Origin: Sipunculus nudus
Lineage: Eukaryota > Annelida > Sipuncula > Golfingiida > Sipunculidae
Direction of reading: 5' to 3'
Assembly (NCBI GenBank): GCA_026874595.1
Contig: CM049308.1
Coordinates: 51,218,624-51,282,623 of the forward strand
DNA length: 64,000 nt
A model generated the notes under the pieces. The model saw nothing but the letters and a program-made list of their open reading frames with translations, made no database searches and was not told the DNA's origin. Positions 24,980 to 36,500 of this stretch are shown here, one piece after another; position 1 is the first letter of the stretch; every line of letters starts with the position of its first letter. Position numbers and translations under genes: made by a program.

Positions 24980-25224
24980 CGAAAATAAAGATTATAAGAT
25001 TAAAAAAACTGGGCAAACTTGTGCATAATCTTGAGCTCAAATGTGGACGCTCGGCTTGTTGTGTGGCAGTCATTGAGTCACTTTCAGTGACCGGTACTGC
25101 GGAGTTTACTGGACTCCACGAGATGGACATAATACGAAAGAGTGGAGTGACCTTAATTGACAACAAAACGGGGGAAAATTTGGGATTAGTTTTTATAGAA
25201 GCTCTGGTCGTCAACGAAACGTAA
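24980..25224 (+). CDS. Candidate 3'-terminal exon, PDZ-like (host gene unknown)
   Basis: A strong acceptor (tttctcttctcatttttcag) ends at 24979 and is followed by an open frame of about 81 codons to TAA at 25222-25224. The frame reads in part CVAVIESLSVTGTAEFTGLH, then EMDIIRKSGVTLID, then ENLGLVFIEA. The pattern of beta strands around 'GLHEMDII..SGVTLID' resembles a PDZ domain, though the usual GLGF-type loop is not obvious. It lies in the putative SAM-UNC93 intron on the opposite strand. I found no partner exon on the plus strand, so it may be an isolated or degenerating exon. A minus-strand open frame over the same bases lacks splice signals. Confidence 0.35.
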
Positions 25225-25385
25225 CTGTAAGCAGGAGTTCTACTGTAACTCTGAACCATGAACTCTCACAGTTTACTTGTCCTTGTTTTACCCTTCGTTA
25301 AAATTGTATAAGTCAGCATGCAACGTTTAAAGATATATATCCCTGTTAAAACAATATTTAACTATAAAAGAAACTTAACTTAATT

Positions 25386-25415
25386 GTATCCGCCAAAACA
25401 GAGTTTTGCGGATAC
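25386..25415. repeat. Hairpin GTATCCGC...GCGGATAC
   Basis: GTATCCGCCAAAAC and GTTTTGCGGATAC pair over 13 bp with one bulged C and a 3-nt AGA loop. It is followed by a CCG-triplet run (25436-25462). It could be the 5' hairpin of the Helitron-like element that continues to 26444. Confidence 0.65.
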
Positions 25416-25509
25416 TATGTTTTCAGTCGGACGCTGCCGCCGCCGCCACCGCCGCCGCCGCCTGGGTTTCCGGAGAACTCCTCCGTAACCACTGGGCAGA
25501 ATTTTTTTT

Positions 25510-26444
25510 AAATTCGGAATTATGATCGGGTCACATGTGAACTGCTACGCCCTCATTTTTGGTTGACCCCTGACCTTTCCTCTCTGCCCAGCGTCCATTT
25601 GTGATGATTCCACACATAAACCCACATATCTCGGGAACCATTCGACCGATTGGGCCAAAATTGTGCACATATGTAGCCCTTAGAGACCTTTATAACATAC
25701 ACTAAAAATGGTGGCGCCGCCTGCAACCATTTTTGCACAGCGTCCATCAGTTCATCTGCTTTGGGAAAAAATCACTCATATCTCGGCAGTGGTTTGACTT
25801 ATCCACCTGAAATTTTGCAGGTTTATTCATCCTGGACAGCTTTCTTGATTTTATGACAGGTGGCGCCACCTACATTCACGTTTACTCTGCAGACATCCAA
25901 GCTCATATCTCCAGAACGTTTTACCGATTGGGCCAAAATTTTGCATGTGTATAGATCTCACATATCTCTTTATCATACGCAAAACTGGTTGCGCCACCTG
26001 CAACAGTTTTTGCACAGCGTCCGTCTGTTTGTCTGCCGTGGGATAAAATTACTCATATCTCGGCAGAGGTTTGACATATCTGCCTAAAATTTTGCTGGTT
26101 TATACAGCTTGGATAGCTTTCTGAATTTTGTGGCAAGTTGCGCCACCTACATTTATGTTTACGCTGCAGACATTCAGGCTTATATTTCAGGACTGGTTTG
26201 ACATATCCCCCTGAAATTTTGTATGTGTATAGATCTTACATAGATCTACAGCTTATACAAATTTGGTGGCGCAACCTGCCATCATTTTTGCAGAGCGTCC
26301 TTCTGGATACAACTTGGACATCCATGCTGATATGCAACACACCTCACTATTTCCACTTGCTACAAAATTCCATGCTCCACTTTACCCGTCCCACTCTGAT
26401 TTCGGCGGATACACGTAGTCGCTTGTCGACTACCCGTATGCTAG
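25510..26444 (+). mobile_element. Helitron-like element with GGTGGCGCCACC units
   Basis: The 3' end is textbook Helitron: hairpin GTAGTCG-CTTGT-CGACTAC, spacer, then CTAG (26441-26444) followed by T. The 5' part starts about 25530 with CACATGTGAACTGC, shared with the copy at 28676. The body is a run of ~130-147-bp half units, each with 'ctcatatctc', 'aaattttgca' and a GGTGGCGCCACC-like palindrome (25708, 25859, 25985, 26132, 26264). There are no Rep or helicase frames, so it is non-autonomous. A 5' TC terminus is plausible (25530) but unproven. Confidence 0.72.
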
Positions 26445-26582
26445 TTTTGTATGTTCTTAATCTTTGCACACTTCCAGGAGTCTTTCAAGGTACTGATCCA
26501 TAAAATTGGAAAGGGGGGGGGGGGATGTCCAATTGTAAAGCTTTGCAGTTCTTATATATGAAAAAATCGTATATTACTATTA

Positions 26583-26585
<3 letters not shown>

Positions 26586-26646
<61 letters not shown>

Positions 26647-26673
26647 CATTATTATTATTATTATTATTATTAT
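26586..26673. repeat. (ATT)n microsatellite
   Basis: About 29 ATT triplets with one interruption. The isoleucine-rich open frames over it are artefacts. Confidence 0.95.
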
Positions 26674-27050
26674 CAATTTATTAAGAAATACTATCAAACA
26701 TTCGTATTAAATCTTATTAAGGCATAAGCTTCAAACTAGGTATATATATATATAAAATATGTGTGTGTATACAGAATTAATAACGAAAATGTTCAGTTAC
26801 ACATTAACATTTTAAATTTTGTGTATCAGCTCTTAGCATCAGGCTTCATAGAGCACTGTAGGATTCGTTCAGCATAAATATAACTGTATCTTGAACTTAC
26901 AAAATTATATCTACTTTGGAAAGGGACATTGCTATGTGAGAAACTATGCCACATTGGGATGTTACCGGATAGATATTTCTAGTGGGCGGTTTGTTTAAGG
27001 GTGATTTGTTATGGTAAAATAACATCCGAGACTCCTGGAACTCCCCTCAC

Positions 27051-27378
27051 CTTGTATGATGGCTTCAACTGGCTCATGGTGCACGGGAATTCTGGGACCA
27101 TTTTCCGTAGCGTCTACCTGATCCAATCCCACAGTCCTCTCCTGTAGTCTCTTCTTTTCCTCTCGCCTGGCTGCAGCTTCCTGGACATCTTTTACACCTT
27201 TAAACAACAAAAGCCTTTGGCCGATACTGAATTCTAAAGTCTGTAGTTCTTCAATACTTATAATTTCTAAAACCGCAATACTATTAATATCTTCCTTTTT
27301 GAGCGTTTCCACACTTTTCTCTGATATTTCGTACTTCCGGCAGAAGTCCTCGAATGTGAATTCCTCCTCGGTAGCCAT
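27051..27378 (-). CDS. First coding exon with SAM-like domain (possible start of SAM-UNC93 gene)
   Basis: The ATG at 27378-27376 has A at -3 and G at +4. It opens a 109-codon frame that ends at a GTGAGG donor (27050-27049) after codon phase 1. Residues ~8-60 form a SAM-like helical bundle of the kind common in invertebrate proteins: FTFEDFCRKYEISEKSVETL, then KKEDI, then a helix ending SIGQRLLLFKGVKDVQ. A charged helix (EAAARREEKKRLQER) follows. SAM domains mediate protein-protein polymerisation. The next downstream exon on this strand with a matching phase-1 acceptor is the first UNC93-like exon at 21732; joined, the frame is 650 codons including stop. The link is inference. The alternative is an independent SAM gene with exons I failed to recognise. 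Confidence 0.7.
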
Positions 27379-27724
27379 ATTTAGCCACGCACGGAAATCG
27401 ACTCACAATGAAAGGATGGAGCACCTTAACCAAATCAAAGGACCGGGGTATTACAACCTTTGCTTGAATGTCTTTTTTAACTAGACCAGCTATCACAAAT
27501 TGCTTTTGGATCCATCATGCATAGATAACGTATGTTTTGTAGGCTATCAGAATGGATCTTATGTCATAGAGGCCGATAAAGTGGTTGTAGATATATTAAT
27601 AACGAGTTCTCTGATAACACTTTTGAACCGGACTGAAGACCAGAGAAAGTCGCTCGGCTGATAGACAGCGACAAACGATTTACCTTTGCACCGTCACAGA
27701 CCTGATCCCGCATTTTTAGCGAAC

Positions 27725-28260
27725 CTGTGAGCTTATGCGATGGTGCGGCGTCGTCCGTCGTACGTCGTGTGTCGTGCGTCGTCTGTACGTTAACCATAGC
27801 TATCTCAAAAACGGCAGGAGCTAGCATCACCAAAGTTTTTGCAAATAATCAGTCATCCAAAAAACTATATCGGATATTGTTTATTTTTTTTTTCTTACTG
27901 CATTTTCTTAGATTTTATAGGGGAAAAGCTAAAAAAGCTTTAAAAATCTTCTTCTCTGAAACTGTCCAGCCAAATTGTCCAATATTTCATAGAAATGATC
28001 CCTGGAACAATCTCTCTTAAGTTTTTTGAATGGTTCCAGTTCGGAGATTTTTGGCCGAGTTAAAGGAGGTTGAACTTAGTCATCTGTCCAAAAAAGCACA
28101 CTAAAATTAAAATATCAGAAACGGCCAGAGCTATAATCACCAAATTTTATACCAAGGTTTGTCACATATGTCATATCTGATTTTGAGGTGTTGGTGGCGC
28201 CACCTACATTGATGTGTTTTTTACAAGACAAAATGTAATTTTAAACTCTTCTAGCTTATA
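27725..28260 (-). repeat. Repeat element with GTCCGTCG-type end
   Basis: It begins 'gaacctgtgagcttatgcg', then 'gtcgtccgtcgtacgtcg', which is the inverse of the end at 47340-47395 ('gcgtcatcgcattagctcac'). The interior has 'aacggc.ggagctagcatcaccaaagttt' twice (about 27810 and 28115) and one perfect GGTGGCGCCACC at 28192-28203. These features match the 45.3-47.4 kb element in reverse orientation. Non-coding. Confidence 0.5.
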
Positions 28261-28537
28261 CATTGATTTATGATGAAACTGTTAAGCTGATTGGTTTAAA
28301 CTTTACAAGAATTATTCTATGGTAGGGTTCTGCCCGTTTTATAAGAATAGATTGGGTAAATACAGTTTTAAAAAAGCATTGTAGCCAGTTGAAAAAAAGG
28401 CTTTCTGTATTTGAAAACAGATTTGACAACATTCTGAGTTTCAGCAGCCAAGTCAAGAGGTCACTCAGTACGAACAGGTGGGGTCCAGACATCACCATGG
28501 CAACTGACCTGGCTAGGGGGGGGGGTGTCTAGACAAT

Positions 28538-28576
28538 GTGTCTAGACGTCTAGACAGCGTCTAGACGTCTAGACAC
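28538..28576. repeat. Perfect 18-bp inverted repeat of nested TCTAGA palindromes
   Basis: The left arm GTGTCTAGACGTCTAGAC (28538-28555) and its exact inverse (28559-28576) are separated by AGC. Each arm is itself a 16-bp palindrome (GTCTAGACGTCTAGAC). It follows a run of nine or more G at 28516-28525. Confidence 0.95.
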
Positions 28577-28649
28577 AATGTTTAGATGCTGATTTCCCAA
28601 TTTATTGGAACTATATCTTTCAACTGTTTGAAAAAACTTGGTTTGCATT

Positions 28650-30278
28650 TTAAGCGAATTGGGTTTATCATCAGAACACATGTGAACTGCTGCGCCCTCA
28701 TTTTTGGTTGACCTCTGACCTTTCCTCGCTGCCCAGCGTCCATTTGTGCGTCTGTTTTCACACATAAACCTGCATATCTCGGGAACCGTTAAACCGATCA
28801 GGCTAAACATTTTGCACAAATGTAGCCCTTTGATAGCTTTATAACATACACTAAAAATGGTGGCGCCACCTGCAACCATTTTTGCACAGCGTCCATCTGT
28901 TCAGCTGCCTTGGGATAAAATCACTCATATCTCAGCAGTGGTTTGACTTATCCACCTGAAATTTTGCAGGTTTATACATCCTGGACAGCTTTCTCGATTT
29001 TATGACAGGTGGCGCCACCTACATTTAGGTTTACTCTGCAGACATCCAAGCTCATATCTCGGGAACCGTTTGACCGATTGGGCCAAAATTTTGCATGTGT
29101 ATAGATCTCACATAGCTCTTCATCATAGGCAAAACTGGTGGCGCCACCTGCAACCATTTATGCACAGCGTCCATCAGTTCATCTGCCTTGGGATAAAATC
29201 ACTCATATCTCAGCAGTGGTTTGACATATCCACCAGAAATTTTGCAGGTTTATACATCCTGGAAACTTTCTCGATTTTATGGCAGGTGGCGCCACCTACA
29301 TTTAGGTTTACTCTGCAGACATCCAAGCTCATATCTCGGGAACCGTTTGACCGATTGGGCCAAAATTTTGCATGTGTATAGATCTCACATAGCTCTTCAT
29401 CATAGGCAAAACTGGTGGCGCCACCTGCAACCATTTATGCACAGCGTCCATCAGTTCATCTGCCTTGGGATAAAATCACTCATATCTCAGCAGTGGTTTG
29501 ACATATCCACCAGAAATTTTGCAGGTTTATACATCCTGGAAACTTTCTCGATTTTATGGCAGGTGGCGCCACCTACATTCAGGTTTACTCTGCAGACATC
29601 CAAGCTTATATCTCGGGAACCGTTTGACCGATTGGGCCAAAATTTTGCATGTGTATAAATCTCACATAGCTCTTCATCATAGGCAAAACTGGTGGTGCCA
29701 CCTGCAACCATTTATGCACAGCATCCATCTGTTCATCTGCCTTGGGATAAAATCACTCATATCTCAGCAGTGGTTTGACTTATCTACCTGAAATTTTGCA
29801 GGTTTATACATCCTGGACAGCTTTCTCGATTTTATGACACGTGGTGCCACCTACATTTACGTTTACTCTGCAGACATCCAAGCTCATATCTCGGTAACCG
29901 TTTGACCGATTGGGCCAAAATTTTGCTTGTGCATAGATCTCACATAGCTCTTCATCATAGGCATAACTGGATTCGCCACCTGCAACCACTTATGAACATC
30001 TTCCATCTGTTCATCTGCCTTGGGATAAAATCACTCATATCTCAGCAATGGTTTGACTTATCCACCTGAAATTTTGCAGGTTTATACATACTGGACAATT
30101 TTCTTGATTTTAAGACAGCTGGCACCACCTACAATCACGTTTAAGCTGCAGACATCCATGCTAATATGCAACACACCTCACTCTATTCCCCTTGCCACTT
30201 AATCCATGCCTCATTTCACCCGTCCCACTCTGATTTCTGCGGATACACATAGTCGCATGGCGACTACCCATATTCTAG
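28650..30278 (+). mobile_element. Helitron-like element with five ~277-bp tandem units
   Basis: It shares its 5' region (CACATGTGAACTGC at 28676) and 3' region with the 25.5-26.4 kb copy. The 3' end is hairpin TAGTCGC-ATG-GCGACTA, then CCCATATT, then CTAG (30275-30278) before T. The core holds tandem units at 28891, 29171, 29447, 29725 and 30003 (period 277-280 bp). Each unit is an ancient dimer of two ~139-bp halves sharing 'ctcatatctc-g', 'gtttgac', 'aaattttgca' and a terminal GGTGGCGCCACC. Some units are nearly identical, implying recent amplification. All long open frames here are repeat by-products. Confidence 0.8.
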
Positions 30279-31040
30279 TTTTAAAATGTCCTAGTCTGAA
30301 ACTTGCAGGTACAAATGTCCATTTTGCTGAAATCAAAATGACTAAGGTAGATATGCAGGACTTAAAAGGATCAATATTAAATTTTAAAAATAAACCTCCA
30401 TTCATACTCCCAAACTTTGCACAGGTTCGCATTAGGCCAGTAGGCCTTGTTCATTAACACAGTAGGTAATGGAGAACTTGTAATCATTCTTCATGGCTAT
30501 TTTCTAATATTTATCCGTAAACGAGTTCACATGTATGAATCACACGAGCGTCCTCAAATTGATGCTAATTAGGGAGCGAATTGTGAACTTAAATTTAATA
30601 TTTTTAACATATGCTTTCTGAAATCTGTTATGGTAGAGACATACATGACTTAATATTATCACATGGAAATGTGCTTGAGCAGAGCCCGACAGACACATGT
30701 TTAGACAGACGGAACTGTGAAATATGCTCAGGGGTCAAAAGCTTGCAGAAACTTCAAATAGTTAGAGGAAAAGACAGACAGAGACAAACGGGTAATAAGG
30801 AGGCAACAAAAATTCCACCAAAGCAAAACCTATGTAATTCTAAATAGAGCAGACGGTGTTAACACAACAGCTTTTGGCCCAGGACGTTAAGTTCATTCGT
30901 TCAGCCTGTGTCACATATCCAACGGCCTCTGATCAAATTTGTGGATCACCAGAAAGTCGCCGAATTCCAAGCCCGGCAGGAAGTCGAGCGTGTTTTACGT
31001 TTAAAATTTAACCTGTCACATAACGGATGGGGATCGGGCG
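30279..31040. other. Intergenic, nothing recognised
   Basis: Mixed-composition DNA without a supportable exon or element boundary. The frames at 30206-30457 and 30611-30847 show no domains or splice context. Confidence 0.4.
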
Positions 31041-31327
31041 TCGCTCATTGAATAATGGTGATCAAAAATCGCCCGGCGACCGTCGGTAGTCAGGCGAAGG
31101 CGCCGTTCGAGTTGCGGTCGATGGTCATTTGGTCTGTCGATGCCCGCCAGACACACGGGCAACGCCCAGGCGGGCTCCGCCCGACGGCCTGCCTGACTTT
31201 GTCCGACGTCCGCGCCTCGAGTATATATATGGCATGTAAAATGTTTGTCACATCATATGACTGAAGTCTGACAATTTCGAGCTCTACGACCTCAAAAATC
31301 ACCATTTGAAAATCGCTGATTGAATAA
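31041..31327. mobile_element. Possible MITE: inverted AATGGTGAT ends inside 15-bp direct repeats
   Basis: A GC-rich island is bounded by AATGGTGATCAAAAAT (from 31054) and its partial inverse CAAAAATCACCATTT (to 31307). Outside these lie the direct repeats TCGCTCATTGAATAA (31041-31055) and TCGCTGATTGAATAA (31313-31327), 14 of 15 identical. The interior holds CGGGCGG and CCGACGG motifs unlike the surrounding AT-rich DNA. No known family is assigned. Confidence 0.4.
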
Positions 31328-32074
31328 CAGGTTTCAGTGCCCTGCGATCATGGGCCGACCCCTAAAATTCGCGGCGGAGTCCGCAGTGATCGAGCAAACA
31401 CCGGCCATATTCCTGCCAAAATGACCTTTTCAGTTCGCAGAGATTTCGGCTCCGTTTTGGATATGTGACGCATGCTTTTGGAACACTTGCGTGACCGCAG
31501 AGAACAAAGGTCCGTTTCCCATTGGATATAGAGGAGGTGCCCATGACGAGAGTGTGGGCGGAATATTTGAGGGGCCGAAATCCAAAATGGCCGCCTTCCG
31601 CAATTTTGAACTTTTAATCCATCCTTTTCAGTAGTCCAATGGTTTGGCCTGCGATGCTGTTCAGTATGTGGATCATGTTTTGTTTGGGTCCCACGAATTC
31701 GTCATTGATGTCAAAGTGGAATTTAACTTATTTTCACTCCACCAAATCCAAAATGGAACGGAATCTTACACTGCCATTTATTTATCATACTTGTCATAAA
31801 TGCTTCATAAAACTCTGCTGAATTTTGTAAGGATTTGTGGAAAACAATGCTAAGTACACAGACGGCATCTTACAATTCATCTTTTCGTGCTCAACGTATC
31901 GTTTCTCTATGTTCGCTCCTGAAACAGATTTAAGTCATAAGTATCTTTTGGTGCGATTAAAAAAAAAGTCCGTCATATAGCGTATCTCTCAGTGCTCTTC
32001 TTAGCTCCTCCAAAATTTGAAAGTATCTCGTAATGCTCCTCGGACACCTATCGGTGTCATAATATTTCTCTTTC

Positions 32075-32285
32075 TGGGTGCGCCTCAGACGAACGTCCGT
32101 GTCATTACATTTCTCTTTGTGTGCCTCAGACGCACGTCCATGTCATAACGTTTCTCTTTGTACGCCATAAGCACGTGTGCCTCATATCGTTTCTCTTTGT
32201 GCGCCTCAAACGCACGTCCGTGTCATAATCTTTCTCTTCATGCGCCTCAGACGCACGTCTGTGTCATAACCTTTCTCCTAGTGCC
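32075..32285. repeat. Minisatellite, ~40-50-bp unit, five copies
   Basis: Units carry 'gcgcctcagacgcacgtccg' and 'tgtcataacgtttctctttg' with small indels. Confidence 0.85.
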
Positions 32286-32316
32286 CCACAGTATCAGATT
32301 TAATCAGACTCAAAAG

Positions 32317-32321
<5 letters not shown>

Positions 32322-32350
<29 letters not shown>
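32322..32350. repeat. (TA)n microsatellite
   Basis: About 14 TA dinucleotides. Confidence 0.9.
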
Positions 32351-32355
<5 letters not shown>

Positions 32356-32817
32356 ATATACTGATACCAATATTATATAAACGCTGCAGATACCTTAACA
32401 CTTGCAGAGATGACACCATAAACAGCCAACCGCAATTAATCACACACACACACACACCAAGCAATTGTCTAACACACACAAACTATACAAACTCCGTCAC
32501 ATGAAATGCATATATATATTAAGCATTTATCTGTCTTTCTTTCACTTTTTGTTAAAATGAACCAGGTGATAAGTTATTACTGTGTATGATCTGTTATCTG
32601 TACCTGCTCAACTGTCGAATAAACAATGAACACTGATGACCCGGGTTTCAGGGACCTACTTTCACAAGATAACATGATTTACCGCAGGTTACTCATTGAA
32701 GTTGTTACCTCCGTGTGTAGAAGGTGCTTGATAGATGGTGAAAGTGATCTCAAGTGAACGCTCTGTATATCAGATTAATTTATGACATCCATATTATACA
32801 TCTATCCATTTGTCCCT

Positions 32818-32818
<1 letters not shown>

Positions 32819-32887
<69 letters not shown>
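32819..32887. repeat. Compound (AT)n(AG)n microsatellite
   Basis: About 12 AT units pass directly into about 22 AG units. Confidence 0.95.
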
Positions 32888-32893
<6 letters not shown>

Positions 32894-33209
32894 TAAATAG
32901 AGACGTGACGTTATCATCAGCGTATATTTGTTTAATTGCATGTTGTCTGTGCATTAATGATAATATTTTGATTAATGAGCGTATTATTAATCCTTTGTTA
33001 TTCTGGTGTTGATAAATTGTTCTGATAATCTGAATATCTTTCTCACTTTCTCTCTCTTAACCTATTTAGTTGAAACACGTGTGTGCCCTACAATAGCCAG
33101 ATGTCCAGTTAAGTTACTGATCCCATGCAGCATGCACAGAGCATCTAACCTGTCGGTGCGACATTTATATTGCCTTAAAATTAGATGGTCCTAAAGGTCT
33201 ATATTGTAA

Positions 33210-33262
33210 CACACACAGACACGCACACACACAAGCACACACACAAATACACACACACACAT
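33210..33262. repeat. (AC)n microsatellite, interrupted
   Basis: An ACACAC-rich tract with several interruptions. Confidence 0.85.
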
Positions 33263-33528
33263 ATAAGTACAGAATATTTGGTCTCTACCAAGGTCCTTCT
33301 AGTTTAGTTAATTCTTTGTTTTTCATTTTATGCTGTTCCTCACATGGGAGCCTACCGATCAGTCGCCGCTCAGATTAATTAAAATTCATAATATAAATGA
33401 TTAGTATATGAACAGTAAGGTAGGTTCAAATATTCCACTTACATCATTTAATGCACTGAGTTTTCATAGTTGCTCATTCACTTTGTAGTTCATCCTTGCA
33501 GCATTAGAATGAGTCATAGTTTACTAAC

Positions 33529-33581
33529 TTGTAAAAGATGCCGAAGAAGGCAAGTTCCATAGGTACTGATCCGGTAATGAC
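33529..33581 (-). CDS. Candidate isolated exon (membrane-protein-like), unassigned
   Basis: A minus-strand acceptor (ccaatag) and donor (GTTAGTAAAC) bracket 53 bp reading VITGSVPMELAFFGIFYK. The hydrophobic 'TGSVP' text resembles a segment of major-facilitator transporters, possibly of the SLC49/FLVCR type, but it is too short to place. No neighbouring exons were found on either side. It may be chance. Confidence 0.2.
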
Positions 33582-33599
33582 CTATTGGTAAAAATATAA

Positions 33600-36500
33600 A
33601 TATGTTATGTATTTACTATACAAGGTATCTTATATTGATCTATATTGATCTGTACAGTGTATATATAAATAACCTTTGAAGGACGCATTATAAACTAAGA
33701 ACATGTACTTTATCTAAGCTCGTAGAGACGTTGGGAACTTATCCCGTCCCCAGTCATTTTTGCATGTGTTATTTCAAATAATTTCTTATAAACAAGTTCA
33801 CAATCCTCATATTAGCACCATTGGTAATGATATAAACAGTCACATAGTTGTATTCACGGAAAGGATTATCTTTGCCTAATTAAAATCGATTATAAACAGG
33901 GAATGAACGTGGTGTTCGTTTTACCCTTCGGGTTTACGACTGCAGCATTTTGAGTATAAAGCTCTTAAATAAAATCTATTTATGTCTAAAATCATAATTC
34001 CTTACACTTACGTCAATACATCTTCTGTTACGTTATACCTTTCTATTTTTGTTGAGGAGGTGGCCGCCTTCATTTTCGAAAATTTCTTTACCTTCCAATA
34101 TATGTTTGCAGCATTTCATTTTGGTTTGAACTGCGTGATAGGTTGGCAGCACATACTTCCTCTCAAAATATATCCATGCGTTAACCAGGCCCGGTGTTTA
34201 CCTTGGTGTCTATTATCCCCACCGCGGGGTCAAACTGAGGACCCGCCAAAGGCGCAGTCGTTTATGAACGGTGCACCACCGATGGCCTCTGCCATTAAGC
34301 CTGCAGTGTGCCGACTGGGAAAATTCTCCGCGCTTCTTGCCTGAGATTCGACCCAAGATTTCCAAGTTTTGGTGCCTGTACTCTATCTAGTCTCTTGATC
34401 ATCCTACCTGTTACAAGAGGAGCCAAGTTAGTGCCTCCGCCAGGATGGTATGCGGTCATCCCCGCTCGTATGTGTGTGGTTTGTGCGTGTGCTTTTGTGT
34501 TTGTTCATGAACGGAATCTCATGAAATATTCAGCACATTTTGGAAATGGGCAAATTGATGAAGAATCAATTAGATTCTGGCGTGGATCCGGGTATGATCC
34601 GGATTTAGGAATGTAATCAAGGATATCTGCAGTTTGAATATTTGTAAAGGTTTATATAAATGATAAAATTCTATCCTAAAATGTAACAGTCACCAAACGT
34701 TCAATGAGAATTAGTATTATTTACATTTTGTTTGCAAACATATATATTAATTTTTTATATTTCATTTTAAGATCCATTACTCTTTCAGGGAAAAAGTATG
34801 AAATCCGACGTAAAAAGCAACATTTTAAAAAATCGAAATAAGTTTACAAAATAGGCAAGAATTAATTGTGAAAATGAATATTTTAAACTGTTTTTCTTTT
34901 TGCTTCAAATCTCTGAAAGTCTACATCAATTCATCTTTCTTTCATTGTCCTGGCTTTTTATAGTGCATCTAGAAATGTGCTATCTAAGGAATGCAAGCGC
35001 TACGTGTAAGGGTCCCTATTGTGGGATGATCCCAAAACCGTGTTTGCATTCAATTATTTATTTTCATTATGTATAAAAATTACATGAAATTCGGTTCATG
35101 ATTCCGCGAGCTATGTTGTAAACAAACACAAACACACACAAACGGAGATGAAAGCATAATCTCATGCGGAGGCAATGAATAGTGTAAGTCATTATGTGAA
35201 GACCACCCACGGAGGTAGCCGTGAATACACGACTCAGTAGGTATTTATGTTTGGCTACAAGCCATACGGAGGAGGGCATTGCAATGGCCTTCCAATATGT
35301 TGAATTGATATCGTGGTAAACACCCGATAATCTAACACGAATGATGATTTAACACCAAATATTACATGTGAACTCACTACCCAAACTGAAAATCCGTCTT
35401 TATGGATCGAGTCATTTCCTGTATCGCGTTCAAGTTGGCTCTCATCCAGTAACCCGTGCGAGCTTTGCTTGTATCCATGCGGTTAGAATTTCAACAAACA
35501 TGGAGAGGGATTTGCCAATATGCTGGGCCAAAACGGAATTTTTGGAAGGTGTTGTTAGAAAGTATACTAAAAAGAAAAACTATTGGTCTGGCTTCTGTCA
35601 AGTTACAGCGAACTTTAGGTCATGCTGTGTTGTCAAAAAATGACGAAAATATTTTCACCCCCCTTGAAAGATGTAAAGGCACTCTGACTGCAAAAACTCT
35701 GGTCGAAGACTCTCTAATGTTAGAGGGCCGAAATGGCGCTACCACGGAGGAAAGCTTAGGCTTGTTATATAGTGTCTTTATTCAAAGAAACTAAAAAAGT
35801 CCAGGAAGGATTTTTTTCCACACAGCGCGCGTCAGTTTTGACACCCACACACAAAAAAATCTTTCATTTTGATTTTCAGTAGAAATTTGCCGATTTTTAG
35901 CTATAATAATTCGGAAAATACTTAAAAAAAAACAAAATTTGGATAAGAAATGTTCAGTTATTACATGTGTTTAAACTTGTTTACAAAAAAAATCTCTTGT
36001 CTTTTTATATATAAAATTTTTGCCAAATGCTTATATTTTCTCTACGAGCCCCTCAACAGCTAATTTGACTTCTGACCAATCTAGTGTGATTAAAAGATGA
36101 TAGAGTTCATTTCACTTTCCTTGACCTACACAGAGTTTGCTCTCCCGAGGTCCTCAACACTGACGTACCACATCTTATCACATGGGTAACTTGTAATGGG
36201 CCAGATTAATATGTCAGATGTCCGATCTGACACATACCCTTTCACACTACATAAACTAGTCATCATGTATTATGTTATCAGATAAAAATGTAGTTCACGT
36301 CAAAACAAAGTCGGTGTACTGAGACAACTTCAATACATTACACAGCAGAATTTATTAAAGCTGTTACAGCAATGCCATAGTTGATAAGCGTATGGTCTAT
36401 GAAATATCCTTTCATGTAATTTAATAATAAAAAAAATAAATACAAAAATAAAAAGAATTCATTCGGGACAAGAAGACAACAAAGATATTTCGGCTACACC

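Noticed and set aside
26485-26710. Isoleucine-rich frames on both strands
   Set aside because: They are translations of an (ATT)n microsatellite.
28550-29989. Several 70-145-codon frames with repeated FAYDEELCEIYTHAKFWPNR text
   Set aside because: They are translations of the ~277-bp satellite units.
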